Shown here: positions 1 through 6,504 of the stretch, piece after piece
Layout: every line of letters starts with the position of its first letter
Numbering within the stretch: the first letter of the stretch is position 1
Assembly: GCA_964619125.1 (NCBI GenBank)
Contig: CAZUCA010000078.1
Coordinates: forward strand, 1 to 11,947
Direction of reading: 5' to 3'
DNA from: Owenweeksia sp964619125
GTDB lineage: Bacteria > Bacteroidota > Bacteroidia > Flavobacteriales > Schleiferiaceae
DNA: 11,947 bases
Position numbers and translations under genes: made by a program
Notes under the pieces: model-generated
Seen by the model: only the letters and a program-made list of their open reading frames with translations
Told to the model about the DNA's origin: nothing
The model's database searches: none

Positions 1-430
1 TAACGTCTTTGACGATCTTACCAGGATTTCCAACGACCACTTTGCGTGCAGGAATGATGGTTTTGGCTGCGACGAAACTCAAAGCACCGACAATGCACTC
101 ATCTCCGATCTCAACCTCGTCCATCAGCACAGCATTCATTCCTATCAGGCAATTCTTGCCCAATTGAGCTCCGTGGACGATCGCACCATGACCAACATGG
201 GCCCCCTCCTTCAGCCTTACTTCAACTCCGGGAAACATATGCACCGTGCAGTTCTCTTGAACGTTGCATCCGTCTTCGATGACGATCTTCCCCCAATCAC
301 CTCGGATAGCGGCCCCTGGACCGATGTAAACATCGGCACCAATGATCACATTTCCCGTAACCGCAGCTTGAGGATGGACGAAGGCTGTTTTGTGAACGAC
401 TGGCTTGAAGCCATTGAATTCGTAGATCAT
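1..430 (-). CDS. PaaY/gamma-carbonic anhydrase-like hexapeptide protein (partial)
   Basis: A left-handed beta-helix protein of the gamma-carbonic anhydrase/PaaY family. The gene starts with ATG at 430 and is still open at base 1, so the C-terminus is missing; 143 residues are visible. Hexapeptide-repeat turns run through residues 18-110 (for example IGPGAAIRGDWG and VGHGAIVHG). His64, His81 and His86 have the spacing of the family's zinc ligands (one His, then HxxxxH). The start MIYEFNGFKPVV and the HMFPG segment resemble E. coli PaaY, a thioesterase-like protein of phenylacetate degradation, more than YrdA. The visible length is already close to that of short family members, so perhaps 25-60 residues are missing. 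No SD sequence precedes the ATG. No paa genes are in view, so a general gamma-class carbonic anhydrase or acyl-CoA thioesterase role is equally possible. Family assignment is firm; substrate is not. Confidence 0.9.
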   Translation of the reverse strand, partial: MIYEFNGFKPVVHKTAFVHPQAAVTGNVIIGADVYIGPGAAIRGDWGKIVIEDGCNVQENCTVHMFPGVEVRLKEGAHVGHGAIVHGAQLGKNCLIGMNAVLMDEVEIGDECIVGALSFVAAKTIIPARKVVVGNPGKIVKDV

Positions 431-439
431 GGATGAGTG

Positions 440-451
440 CTTTGCGCAAAG
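440..451. repeat. 12-bp perfect palindrome upstream of paaY-like gene
   Basis: CTTTGCGCAAAG is a perfect palindrome lying 10-21 bases upstream of the ATG at 430. It could be a regulator site or a small leader hairpin. No known operator is recognised and the match could be chance. The rest of 452-607 shows no gene and no convincing promoter. Confidence 0.3.
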
Positions 452-607
452 ATGGGGAATCATGCGTCGGGAATCAGAGGGCGTTTATGAATTCTACGAC
501 CCAAGCGTACTCTATCAAGATTAGCTCCCCGTATCCGCGGGTCGCTGGACCTGAAATGGGGAGCAGCTCAAGTATAAAGCCTCATGACGCTGGCGCGTCT
601 CTGGTCC

Positions 608-659
608 TTTTTCATTTATAGCCACCTGCAAGCATGCTTGCGTGGTCATAAATGAAAAA
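608..659. repeat. 52-bp imperfect inverted repeat
   Basis: The arms TTTTTCATTTAT (608-619) and ATAAATGAAAAA (648-659) are exact reverse complements. Inside them CCAC (622-625) pairs with GTGG (642-645), and the centre GCAAGCATGCTTGC (628-641) is a perfect 14-bp palindrome. The structure can form a long hairpin or cruciform. Its right arm (648-659) contains the poly-A that encodes the U-tract of the tRNA-fMet terminator (655-660), so the two hairpins compete for the same bases. It may act as a second, back-up terminator between the tRNA and the paaY-like gene, or be a remnant of a small repeat element. Confidence 0.75.
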
Positions 660-687
660 AGCCCTCTCGCAATGCGAGAAGGCTTTT
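655..687 (-). terminator. Intrinsic terminator of tRNA-fMet
   Basis: Read on the minus strand, AAAAGCCTTCTCGC, loop ATT, GCGAGAGGGCTTTT, followed by more T. The stem of about 14 bp contains one G-T wobble. It begins 6 bases past the 3' end of the tRNA, as expected for a single-gene tRNA transcript. Confidence 0.9.
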
Positions 688-692
688 GCTTG

Positions 693-765
<73 letters not shown>

Positions 766-780
766 ATCGTTTTGGGAGTG

Positions 781-811
781 CAAATATACAAGCAAATTTC
801 ATTCCGCCAAA
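781..811 (-). promoter_or_regulatory. Bacteroidota consensus promoter of tRNA-fMet
   Basis: On the minus strand TTTG (808-811) is followed by exactly 19 bases and TATATTTG (781-788). This matches the Bacteroidota housekeeping sigma consensus TTTG-N19-TAnnTTTG at every fixed position. Transcription would begin around 774-776, about 10 bases before the tRNA 5' end at 765. It is the best phylum marker in the window. Confidence 0.9.
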
Positions 812-954
812 TTCCCCGGCTCAAAAAGTTGCCGGCGGTAGCTTTTCAGGCCAGTAAGGACGCGGTAAACGGACCTTATAATTCGACAACTGACTGACTA
901 ATACACTCAACCATTGGCCCAAAAGTTGCGTTTATATCTACAAAGTCATTAATT

Positions 955-1053
955 ATGAAAACCAGCAATCTCTTTAAGTCCGTAGGTGAACTCTTCGTTT
1001 ATTTTCTGTTGTGGATGGTAATCATCGTCAGCTTTCTAAACATTTCCTTCTGA
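955..1053 (+). CDS. Possible 32-residue single-span membrane protein
   Basis: An open frame ATG (955) to TGA (1051-1053) encodes 32 residues: MKTSNLFKSVGELF, then a hydrophobic stretch from about residue 13 to 32 (VYFLLWMVIIVSFLNISF). The pattern is a short basic N-terminus followed by one transmembrane helix, an inside-to-outside orientation by the positive-inside rule. No family is recognised. It converges with the response regulator gene, and the last 18 bases of the two overlap. An AT-rich stretch precedes it (TTGCG at 926-930, TATATCTA at 933-940), but the promoter match is weak. At this length chance cannot be excluded; the clean Lys-rich start and the uniformly apolar body argue for a real gene. 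Confidence 0.45.
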   Translation: MKTSNLFKSVGELFVYFLLWMVIIVSFLNISF

Positions 1054-1452
1054 CGAACTTCCCTCCACGTAGGTTTCGATAATAAACTGAATGTTGTTAT
1101 AGATCAGCGGCTTGGTGATGAAACCCTTCACCACTTCAAACTCATTGGCACGCTGCTGATCTTCCTTGTTCAGCGAATTACTCATGGCAAACACGCTGCT
1201 GTGTTTGTGATTGAATTCACGGGTATACTGCTCGAGAAATTCAAAGCCATTCATAATGGGCATATAGATGTCCAGCAGGATAACGTCGGGAAAGTCGCCG
1301 CCATCCTCATTGCACTTGCGCAAAAAATCAAGGGCATCAGCACCATCAGGGTACAGCGAAATATTAGCTTCGCTGTAGTTCCTGGTGATGATATTCTTTA
1401 ATACAAAACTATTTACCTGATCGTTATCCACGATCATTATAGATAATCCCAT
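1036..1452 (-). CDS. Single-domain response regulator (CheY-like receiver)
   Basis: A stand-alone receiver protein of 138 residues with no output domain. The acidic pair is Asp9/Asp11 (IVDND), the phosphoacceptor is Asp61 in LLDIYMP, the switch residue is probably Ser91, and the conserved Lys is Lys114 in TKPL. A short Ser/Glu-rich tail follows. It is the last gene of the operon; its ATG overlaps the stop codon of the AraC-type regulator by one base (TAATG, 1450-1454), so translation is probably coupled. It likely accepts phosphate from the neighbouring kinase or acts as a relay or phosphate sink. Proteins of this type are common in Bacteroidota and their targets usually cannot be read from sequence. 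Confidence 0.93.
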   Translation of the reverse strand: MGLSIMIVDNDQVNSFVLKNIITRNYSEANISLYPDGADALDFLRKCNEDGGDFPDVILLDIYMPIMNGFEFLEQYTREFNHKHSSVFAMSNSLNKEDQQRANEFEVVKGFITKPLIYNNIQFIIETYVEGSSSEGNV

Positions 1453-2192
1453 TATATTTCAGAGGTTTTTGACGGAGCGATTCCATACTTCTCTTTATAA
1501 GCTTTTCCAAAATAGCTCATGCTCTTGAAACCAAGGGCATAACTTACCTCAAAAATACTCATATCTCCCTTCTCCAGCATACTCTTGGCTTTGGCCAGGC
1601 GAAAATCGTTGAGATATTTAATCGGTGTCATGCCGGTAAGACGCTTCACTTCGCGCTCCAGCTTGGAAGGCGTCATATTCATCATTTCGGCGATTTCGGG
1701 AATAGAGAAATTGCGGAATTTAAAATGATTTACCAGCAAGGCTTCCATATGCGAAAGCATAGGGTCTTTTACACCAAATTCATGGTGAATAGGGGCTGAT
1801 TTGTTATAGATCTTCTTTAGTTCCTCACGTGTTTTGAGCAGGTTGTGCAGACGGCTCAGCAGCACGTCAAACTTAAAGGGCTTTACGATATAATCGTCGG
1901 CACCATAGTTATAGCCTTCTATCATCTTCTCGTCCTCGCTCAGCGCGGTGAGCAGAATAATAGGAATATGGCGGGTGCGGTCATTGCCCTTCAGCTCATC
2001 CACCAATTCATAGCCATTGGTTTCGGGCATCATAATATCACTGATAATAATGTCCGGCATATGAAGGCGGGCCTTGTCAATTCCCTCGCGACCATTAGGA
2101 GCTTCATATACTTCGAAATGATCCTCGAGGAGTGTCACAACTGTTTCTCGCAGTTTGTCGTTATCCTCTACAACTAATACTTTTTTGTTCAT
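1452..2192 (-). CDS. Response regulator with AraC-type DNA-binding domain
   Basis: A 246-residue transcription factor. Residues 1-120 form a receiver domain with Glu9/Asp10, phosphoacceptor Asp52 (ISDIMMP), Thr82 (LLTA) and Lys104 (VKPF). Residues about 145-246 form an AraC/XylS domain with two helix-turn-helix units: the first around NFSIPEIAEMMNMTPSKLER, the second around MSIFEVSYALGFKSMSYFGK, ending with the typical YKEKYGIAPS motif. The ATG overlaps the kinase stop codon in an ATGA arrangement (2189-2192). This receiver-AraC layout resembles the C-terminal part of Bacteroidota hybrid two-component systems, here as a separate protein beside its kinase. Target genes are unknown; autoregulation is possible. 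Confidence 0.95.
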   Translation of the reverse strand: MNKKVLVVEDNDKLRETVVTLLEDHFEVYEAPNGREGIDKARLHMPDIIISDIMMPETNGYELVDELKGNDRTRHIPIILLTALSEDEKMIEGYNYGADDYIVKPFKFDVLLSRLHNLLKTREELKKIYNKSAPIHHEFGVKDPMLSHMEALLVNHFKFRNFSIPEIAEMMNMTPSKLEREVKRLTGMTPIKYLNDFRLAKAKSMLEKGDMSIFEVSYALGFKSMSYFGKAYKEKYGIAPSKTSEI

Positions 2193-3286
2193 AAAGCGAT
2201 TGAGTATGGTAATTCAACAATAAATACACTGCCGGCGCCGGGCTTGCTGTTAAAGTCGATGTTTCCCTTGTGCAGGTCTACAAACTCCTTCACAATTGAA
2301 AGTCCAACCCCGGTGCCGTGAATGTTACTCACATTCTTAGCGCGATAAAAAGAGTTAAAAATATAGGCCTGATCTTCATCAGGTATACCGATGCCATAAT
2401 CGCGCACTTCAAAGCGCACCGTGTCTGGCTGATATTTGAGCTTAACCTCTATTTGCTTACTGCTACCCGAATATTTACAGGCGTTGATCAATAAATTACT
2501 GAAGATGTAGCGAACCAAAGAATAATCAGCCACAAATTCACGCTCCGGTGCATTTTCGCGGTCGAAGTCTATTGCAATATCGCCGTAGGCTTTTTTGCAG
2601 TCTTTGTCTATCAGCTCCTCAATGAGCTGGGCGGGTTCCAGAGGCTCCGGTTTTAAATTCACCTTGCCGGTAGTGAGCTTTTTGAGCTCCAGCATATCGG
2701 CAATCATCTGGTTGAGGCGATCAATCTCCTCCTCCATCGAACCCAGCGAACGACTGAGCACCTTGGGGTCATTCTTAATGCGCAGCATTTCGATTTGGGC
2801 CTGCATTACCGCCAGCGGAGTTTTAAACTCATGGCTGGCCACGGAGTACAGGTTGGCCTTAAACTGCGAAAACTTCTGTTCGCTGGCCAGGGCACTCATC
2901 AGATCATCGGTAAGATGCACGCTTTCAGTAATGTCGCGGGTACTGCTTAATAAACTGAATTTGGACTTATCCTGATCCTTCTCAATGCGGGTAAAGGTAC
3001 TTTCGAGCCAGCGCAGGCGATTGTTGCCATGCTTTACCTGGTAGCGGATCCGCGTACCGGGGTTATCAAAAAAGCGGCGCAGGGTGGTAAAGTCCATTTC
3101 GCTGATAAACTCCGGTGCCAGAAAATCGGTAAGCTTACGCCCCACCAGTTTTTCCGGCGCATAGCCCAGGATCACCCTGGCAGAGGGTGTCGCAAAACGT
3201 ATGGTATTTTCTGAGTCATGCACACACACCAAGTCAGAGGTGTGCTCGGCAATCAACTCAAAAATCCGGTCATCTATAGCGTTCAT
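2189..3286 (-). CDS. Cytoplasmic PAS-domain histidine kinase
   Basis: A 365-residue sensor kinase with no signal peptide or transmembrane segment, so sensing is probably cytoplasmic. Residues about 8-120 form a PAS domain (LVCVHDSENTIRFATPSA; PAC end SSTRDITE). A HisKA dimerisation domain follows with phosphoacceptor His152 in SHEFKTPL. The ATPase domain shows the N box around Asn268 (SNLLINACKYS), G1 DYGIGIP (296-302), an F-box-like FNSFYR and G2 GTGVGLS (324-330), so all catalytic motifs are intact. It is the first gene of a three-gene operon with two response regulators, with 4-base and 1-base gene overlaps. The signal is unknown; no haem- or flavin-binding signature was recognised in the PAS domain. 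Confidence 0.95.
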   Translation of the reverse strand: MNAIDDRIFELIAEHTSDLVCVHDSENTIRFATPSARVILGYAPEKLVGRKLTDFLAPEFISEMDFTTLRRFFDNPGTRIRYQVKHGNNRLRWLESTFTRIEKDQDKSKFSLLSSTRDITESVHLTDDLMSALASEQKFSQFKANLYSVASHEFKTPLAVMQAQIEMLRIKNDPKVLSRSLGSMEEEIDRLNQMIADMLELKKLTTGKVNLKPEPLEPAQLIEELIDKDCKKAYGDIAIDFDRENAPEREFVADYSLVRYIFSNLLINACKYSGSSKQIEVKLKYQPDTVRFEVRDYGIGIPDEDQAYIFNSFYRAKNVSNIHGTGVGLSIVKEFVDLHKGNIDFNSKPGAGSVFIVELPYSIAL

Positions 3287-3304
3287 AGTTCAAGTAGAGA
3301 GCTA

Positions 3305-3335
3305 CAAATAAAATAAAAAAGGGTATCCGACCATA
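3305..3335 (-). promoter_or_regulatory. Candidate promoter of the kinase operon, inside the ahcY terminator
   Basis: On the minus strand TATG (3332-3335), 19 bases, TTTATTTG (3305-3312). Each element differs by one base from TTTG-N19-TAnnTTTG. Transcription would start near 3298, about 12 bases before the kinase ATG at 3286. The upstream element lies in the loop of the ahcY terminator. The match is imperfect; the operon could also depend on read-through from ahcY. Confidence 0.35.
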
Positions 3336-3353
3336 AAATCGGACACCCTTTTT
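3315..3353 (-). terminator. Terminator after ahcY
   Basis: Inverted repeat GGGTATCCGA (3321-3330) and TCGGACACCC (3339-3348) with one A-C mismatch and an 8-base loop. On the minus strand it is followed by six T (3320-3315) and a further T-rich run. It ends the ahcY transcript 22 bases past the stop codon. A T5 run on the other side would also let it work on the plus strand. Confidence 0.87.
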
Positions 3354-3374
3354 GTAGAAAAAATTATAATTACC

Positions 3375-4691
3375 CTAGTAGCGGTAGTATTCCGGCTTGA
3401 AGGGTCCATTCTGCTCAACGCCAATGTATTCGGCCTGTTCAGCGCTTAACTCTTCCAGTTCCACCCCTATTTTAGCCAGGTGCAGCTCGGCCACCTTCTC
3501 ATCGAGATGCTTAGGCAGGGTGTAGACCTCATTATTATACTTATCGGCACGGTTCCAAAGCTCGATCTGGGCCAAAGTCTGGTTGGTGAAGCTGTTGCTC
3601 ATCACAAAGCTGGGGTGTCCGGTGGCACAACCCAGGTTTACCAGGCGCCCTTCGGCCAGCAGGATGATATCCTTGCCATTAACGGTGTACTTATCCACCT
3701 GTGCTTTGATCTCCACATGGCTTTCACCGTGGTTTTCCTTCAGCCAGGCTACGTCAATCTCATTGTCGAAGTGACCGATATTACAAACGATAGTTTTGTC
3801 TTTCATCAGCTGGAAGTGCTCGCCGGTGATGATGTCCTTATTACCAGTGGCGGTAATCACAATGTCGGCTTCCTTCACCGCGTTCACCATCTTCTTCACC
3901 TCAAAGCCGTCCATAGCAGCCTGCAGTGCACAAATGGGGTCGATTTCGGTAACGATAACCCGGGCTCCGGCTCCGCGCAGTGAAGCGGCGGTTCCTTTAC
4001 CTACGTCACCATAGCCGCCTACTACTGCCACTTTACCGGCAATCATTACGTCGGTAGCACGACGGATGGCGTCTACGGCTGACTCACGGCAGCCATATTT
4101 GTTGTCAAACTTCGATTTGGTCACCGAATCGTTCACGTTGATGGCCGGCATGGGCAGGGTACCCTTACGCACTCTTTCGTAAAGGCGGTGTACACCGGTA
4201 GTGGTTTCTTCGGACAGCCCACGCACTTCCTTGGCCAGCTCGGGATACTCATCCAACACCATATTAGTGAGATCACCACCGTCATCGAGGATCATATTGA
4301 GTGGGGTACGCTCTTCGCCAAAGAAAAGGGTTTGCTCAATGCACCAGTTAAACTCCTCTTCAGTCATACCTTTCCAGGCATAAACAGGAATTCCGGCAGC
4401 AGCAATAGCAGCGGCAGCGTGATCCTGGGTAGAAAAGATGTTGCATGAGCTCCAGGTAACATCAGCACCCAGCTCCACCAGCGTTTCGATAAGAACGGCC
4501 GTTTGAATGGTCATGTGAAGACAACCGGCAATGCGGGCTCCCTTAAGGGGCTTGTCCTTGCCGTACTCTTCACGCAGCGCCATCAAACCAGGCATCTCGG
4601 CTTCGGCCAACTCAATTTCCTTTCTACCCCAGTCGGCGAGGCTAATGTCCTTTACCTTGTAAGGAATATACTTTTCTACTGTATCACTCAT
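3375..4691 (-). CDS. ahcY: Adenosylhomocysteinase (SAH hydrolase)
   Basis: Hydrolyses S-adenosylhomocysteine to adenosine and homocysteine with bound NAD+, removing the inhibitory product of SAM-dependent methylation and feeding the methionine cycle; cytosolic tetramer. The 438 residues are full length for the bacterial form. Active-site residues are visible: His59 (CLHMT), Asp136/137 (ILDDGGD), Glu161 (SEETTTG), and Lys192, Asp196 and Asn197 in TKSKFDN. The NAD-binding Rossmann motif GGYGDVGKG is at 225-233, and the C-terminus KPEYYRY carries the conserved Lys and Tyr that reach into the neighbouring subunit. The start MSDTVEKY fits family alignments. It is transcribed alone, with its own promoter and terminator. 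This type of ahcY replaces the Pfs/LuxS route. Confidence 0.98.
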   Translation of the reverse strand: MSDTVEKYIPYKVKDISLADWGRKEIELAEAEMPGLMALREEYGKDKPLKGARIAGCLHMTIQTAVLIETLVELGADVTWSSCNIFSTQDHAAAAIAAAGIPVYAWKGMTEEEFNWCIEQTLFFGEERTPLNMILDDGGDLTNMVLDEYPELAKEVRGLSEETTTGVHRLYERVRKGTLPMPAINVNDSVTKSKFDNKYGCRESAVDAIRRATDVMIAGKVAVVGGYGDVGKGTAASLRGAGARVIVTEIDPICALQAAMDGFEVKKMVNAVKEADIVITATGNKDIITGEHFQLMKDKTIVCNIGHFDNEIDVAWLKENHGESHVEIKAQVDKYTVNGKDIILLAEGRLVNLGCATGHPSFVMSNSFTNQTLAQIELWNRADKYNNEVYTLPKHLDEKVAELHLAKIGVELEELSAEQAEYIGVEQNGPFKPEYYRY

Positions 4692-4729
4692 TATTAATTA
4701 GATTTTATTCAGGAGATTTTTATGATTGG

Positions 4730-4760
4730 CAAATATAACCCGAACTTCGGCATCATAAAA
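4730..4760 (-). promoter_or_regulatory. ahcY promoter (Bacteroidota type)
   Basis: On the minus strand TTTT (4757-4760), 19 bases, TATATTTG (4730-4737). The downstream element matches TAnnTTTG perfectly and the upstream one has three of four bases. The predicted start near 4724 leaves a leader of about 32 bases, too short for a SAM- or SAH-type riboswitch. The 86-bp gap is divergent; no equally good promoter was found for the plus-strand gene at 4778. Confidence 0.7.
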
Positions 4761-4777
4761 TTTCGATAGATTAAGCC

Positions 4778-5416
4778 ATGCCCCTGATAGCCAAACGAAA
4801 ACTCGGAAAACTGGCATCCCTTTACCTGTGGGAGATTACGGAGACTGAAGAAGAACTCAGGGAAGCGGTTTTCCTACACCCTTCTGACGCCCAAAAATTC
4901 AGTGGAATCCGCAACCACAAGAAAAAAATGGAGTTTCTGGCCCTCCGGCGCCTGCTCGATAATTGCTTCGATGAGCTGCCGGAAGTGCATTACCATGAAA
5001 GCGGCAAGCCCTTCCTTAAAAATGGCTTTAAGCTTTCCATGAGTCATTGCTTTCCCTATGCCGCGGCCATCATCAGCAAAGATCTCGATGTAGGCATTGA
5101 CCTGGAAGTGTACCGGGAAAGCTTTAAACGGGTGGCGCCAAAATTTATGAGTAGTACCGAATTAAAAGCGATAAACCCCGGCACTGAGGTTCAGCAATTA
5201 ATCCATTTTTGGGGCGCAAAAGAAGTGATGGTAAAGATAACCGGCAACCGCCGATTTCATTTCAAAACACAGTTAAAAGTAGCGCCATTTTTATTCAGGC
5301 AGCGGCAAAAAACGAGGGGGCTTATTTTTAACGGTGACGGCCAAAACCCGCAGCGGGTGAAGCTTTACTTTGAGCAACTTAAGGAGCTTCACCTCAGCTA
5401 TGGCTGGCTTGATTAA
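4778..5416 (+). CDS. 4'-phosphopantetheinyl transferase (Sfp type)
   Basis: Transfers the 4'-phosphopantetheine arm of CoA to a serine of acyl or peptidyl carrier proteins. The 212 residues match the usual size of the two-lobed Sfp/AcpT class. The magnesium-binding motif is VGIDLE (105-110, with Asp108 and Glu110), and the second signature is WGAKEVMVK (145-153), where Trp145, Lys148 and Glu149 are the conserved residues. SMSH (87-90) precedes them as in the family. The second half of the C-terminal lobe (about 160-212) is poorly conserved. The gene diverges from ahcY; 67 bases separate it from the next gene. With no AcpS in view, it cannot be said whether it serves fatty-acid ACP or a secondary-metabolite synthase. 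Confidence 0.92.
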   Translation: MPLIAKRKLGKLASLYLWEITETEEELREAVFLHPSDAQKFSGIRNHKKKMEFLALRRLLDNCFDELPEVHYHESGKPFLKNGFKLSMSHCFPYAAAIISKDLDVGIDLEVYRESFKRVAPKFMSSTELKAINPGTEVQQLIHFWGAKEVMVKITGNRRFHFKTQLKVAPFLFRQRQKTRGLIFNGDGQNPQRVKLYFEQLKELHLSYGWLD

Positions 5417-5462
5417 TCCGTTAAGCCTATTTTCGCAGCACTAAAACTTGCAATAACTTTAT

Positions 5463-5470
5463 TAGGTTTG
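5463..5470 (+). promoter_or_regulatory. Candidate -7 element for the GGGP synthase operon
   Basis: TAGGTTTG matches TAnnTTTG exactly and ends 13 bases before the ATG at 5484. No good TTTG lies about 19 bases upstream, so the promoter is uncertain. Use of this site would give a very short leader. Confidence 0.4.
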
Positions 5471-5483
5471 CCAGCTGGATATT

Positions 5484-6248
5484 ATGGCTAAAAAAATTAT
5501 TGAGCACATCGTTAAAGTACGTGAGGATAAACGCAAACTCCTGGCGGTACTGATCGACCCCGACACTCCCAGCGAGGCAGAGTTGGAAAAGTTGTGCGCA
5601 CAAATTAATCAGGGTTATGGCGATCTGATCTTTTTGGGAGGCAGCCTGCTTACCAGCGATGCCCTTGACAGTTGTATCAGCAAGCTGAAAAAACTGACCA
5701 CTGTTCCGGTAATCCTCTTTCCCGGCAGTGCCCTTCAGGTTTCTGACCAGGCCGATGCCATTCTATTCCTGTCCCTTATTTCGGGGCGCAACCCCGATCT
5801 ATTGATCGGCACCCATGTAGTGGCAGCTCCATATGTGAAGCAGGCCGGTCTTGAAACCCTTGCCACCGGCTATATGCTGGTGGACAGCGGCCGACCTACC
5901 ACCGCCAGTTACATGAGCAACAGCCATCCCATTCCCCACGACAAACCCGCTATTGCGGCTTGTACGGCTATGGCCGGTGAGATGCTGGGTCTTAAGCTGA
6001 TGTACCTCGATGGAGGCTCGGGCGCCCAAAACCCGGTGAGCGCGGAAATGATCAAGGCCGTGCGTCAGGCGGTAGATACCCCGATTATTGTTGGTGGTGG
6101 CATCCGCAGCGCTCAGAAAGCAACTGAACTTTGTGAGGCCGGAGCCGATATTGTTGTTGTTGGCCATGCCTCGGAAGAAAACCCCCAAATATTAAAGGAA
6201 ATTTCTGAAGCTATTCACCATGCCAAGCCCACCCCCCATCTCGGTTGA
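5484..6248 (+). CDS. Geranylgeranylglyceryl phosphate synthase (group II, PcrB/GGGPS family)
   Basis: A TIM-barrel prenyltransferase of 254 residues. In archaea the family joins geranylgeranyl diphosphate to sn-glycerol-1-phosphate to make ether-lipid precursors; related enzymes occur in Bacteroidota, where the final product is not settled. Motifs run in order: LIDPD (23-27), LGGSLLTSD (51-59), ILFPGS (77-82), YLDGGSGA (174-181, phosphate binding) and GGGIRSA (204-210, phosphate binding). The length and the YMSNSHPIPHDK segment fit group II enzymes. No G1P dehydrogenase or lipid-finishing gene is near. Its end overlaps the start of the next gene by 29 bases, so the run up to 7582 is likely one operon. 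Confidence 0.94.
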   Translation: MAKKIIEHIVKVREDKRKLLAVLIDPDTPSEAELEKLCAQINQGYGDLIFLGGSLLTSDALDSCISKLKKLTTVPVILFPGSALQVSDQADAILFLSLISGRNPDLLIGTHVVAAPYVKQAGLETLATGYMLVDSGRPTTASYMSNSHPIPHDKPAIAACTAMAGEMLGLKLMYLDGGSGAQNPVSAEMIKAVRQAVDTPIIVGGGIRSAQKATELCEAGADIVVVGHASEENPQILKEISEAIHHAKPTPHLG

Positions 6249-6504
6249 AATATCAATGTACCCCCTGGTGCAGAATTTTATCCCTCCCATTGATGCCTTT
6301 TTGGAGAAATTGCATCGCGTCGAGGGTTTAAAAGTGCAAACCAATAATATGAGCACCCAGGTCTTCGGGCCATCTGATTTGGTGTTTAGTAGTCTCAACC
6401 AGCTGGTGAACGAGGCCTATGCCGGAGGCCAGCAATACAGCTTTGTAATAAAAGTGCTCAACGGTGATGTTTCGGGTCATGAAATTCCCGACTACCGCCC
6501 ATGA
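6220..6504 (+). CDS. YkoF/MTH1187-family thiamine-binding protein
   Basis: A 94-residue protein of the YkoF/MTH1187 superfamily, with a small ferredoxin-like beta-alpha-beta-beta-alpha-beta fold. Bacillus YkoF, a two-domain member, binds thiamine and its HMP moiety; this protein has one domain. The first strand ISVEISMYPL (7-16) and the segment NNMSTQVFGPSDLVFSSL (42-59) are the recognisable parts. The ATG at 6220 was chosen because the later ATG at 6256 would cut off the first strand. It overlaps the GGGP synthase end by 29 bases and overlaps the PnuC-type gene by ATGA (6501-6504). There is no signal peptide, so it is probably cytoplasmic. Its position next to a transporter and a TPP riboswitch supports thiamine binding. 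Confidence 0.83.
   Translation: MPSPPPISVEISMYPLVQNFIPPIDAFLEKLHRVEGLKVQTNNMSTQVFGPSDLVFSSLNQLVNEAYAGGQQYSFVIKVLNGDVSGHEIPDYRP

Noticed and set aside
164..621. Two plus-strand frames (164-436 and 433-621)
   Set aside because: The first is antisense to the clear PaaY-like gene; the second has no recognisable composition, domain or promoter and runs into the inverted repeat.
3480..4697. Several plus-strand frames of 60-167 residues opposite ahcY
   Set aside because: They are shadows of a full-length, highly conserved gene on the minus strand and carry no domain signature.
4692..4777. SAH or SAM riboswitch upstream of ahcY
   Set aside because: The predicted leader is only about 32 bases and shows none of the conserved helices; a normal Bacteroidota promoter fills the gap.
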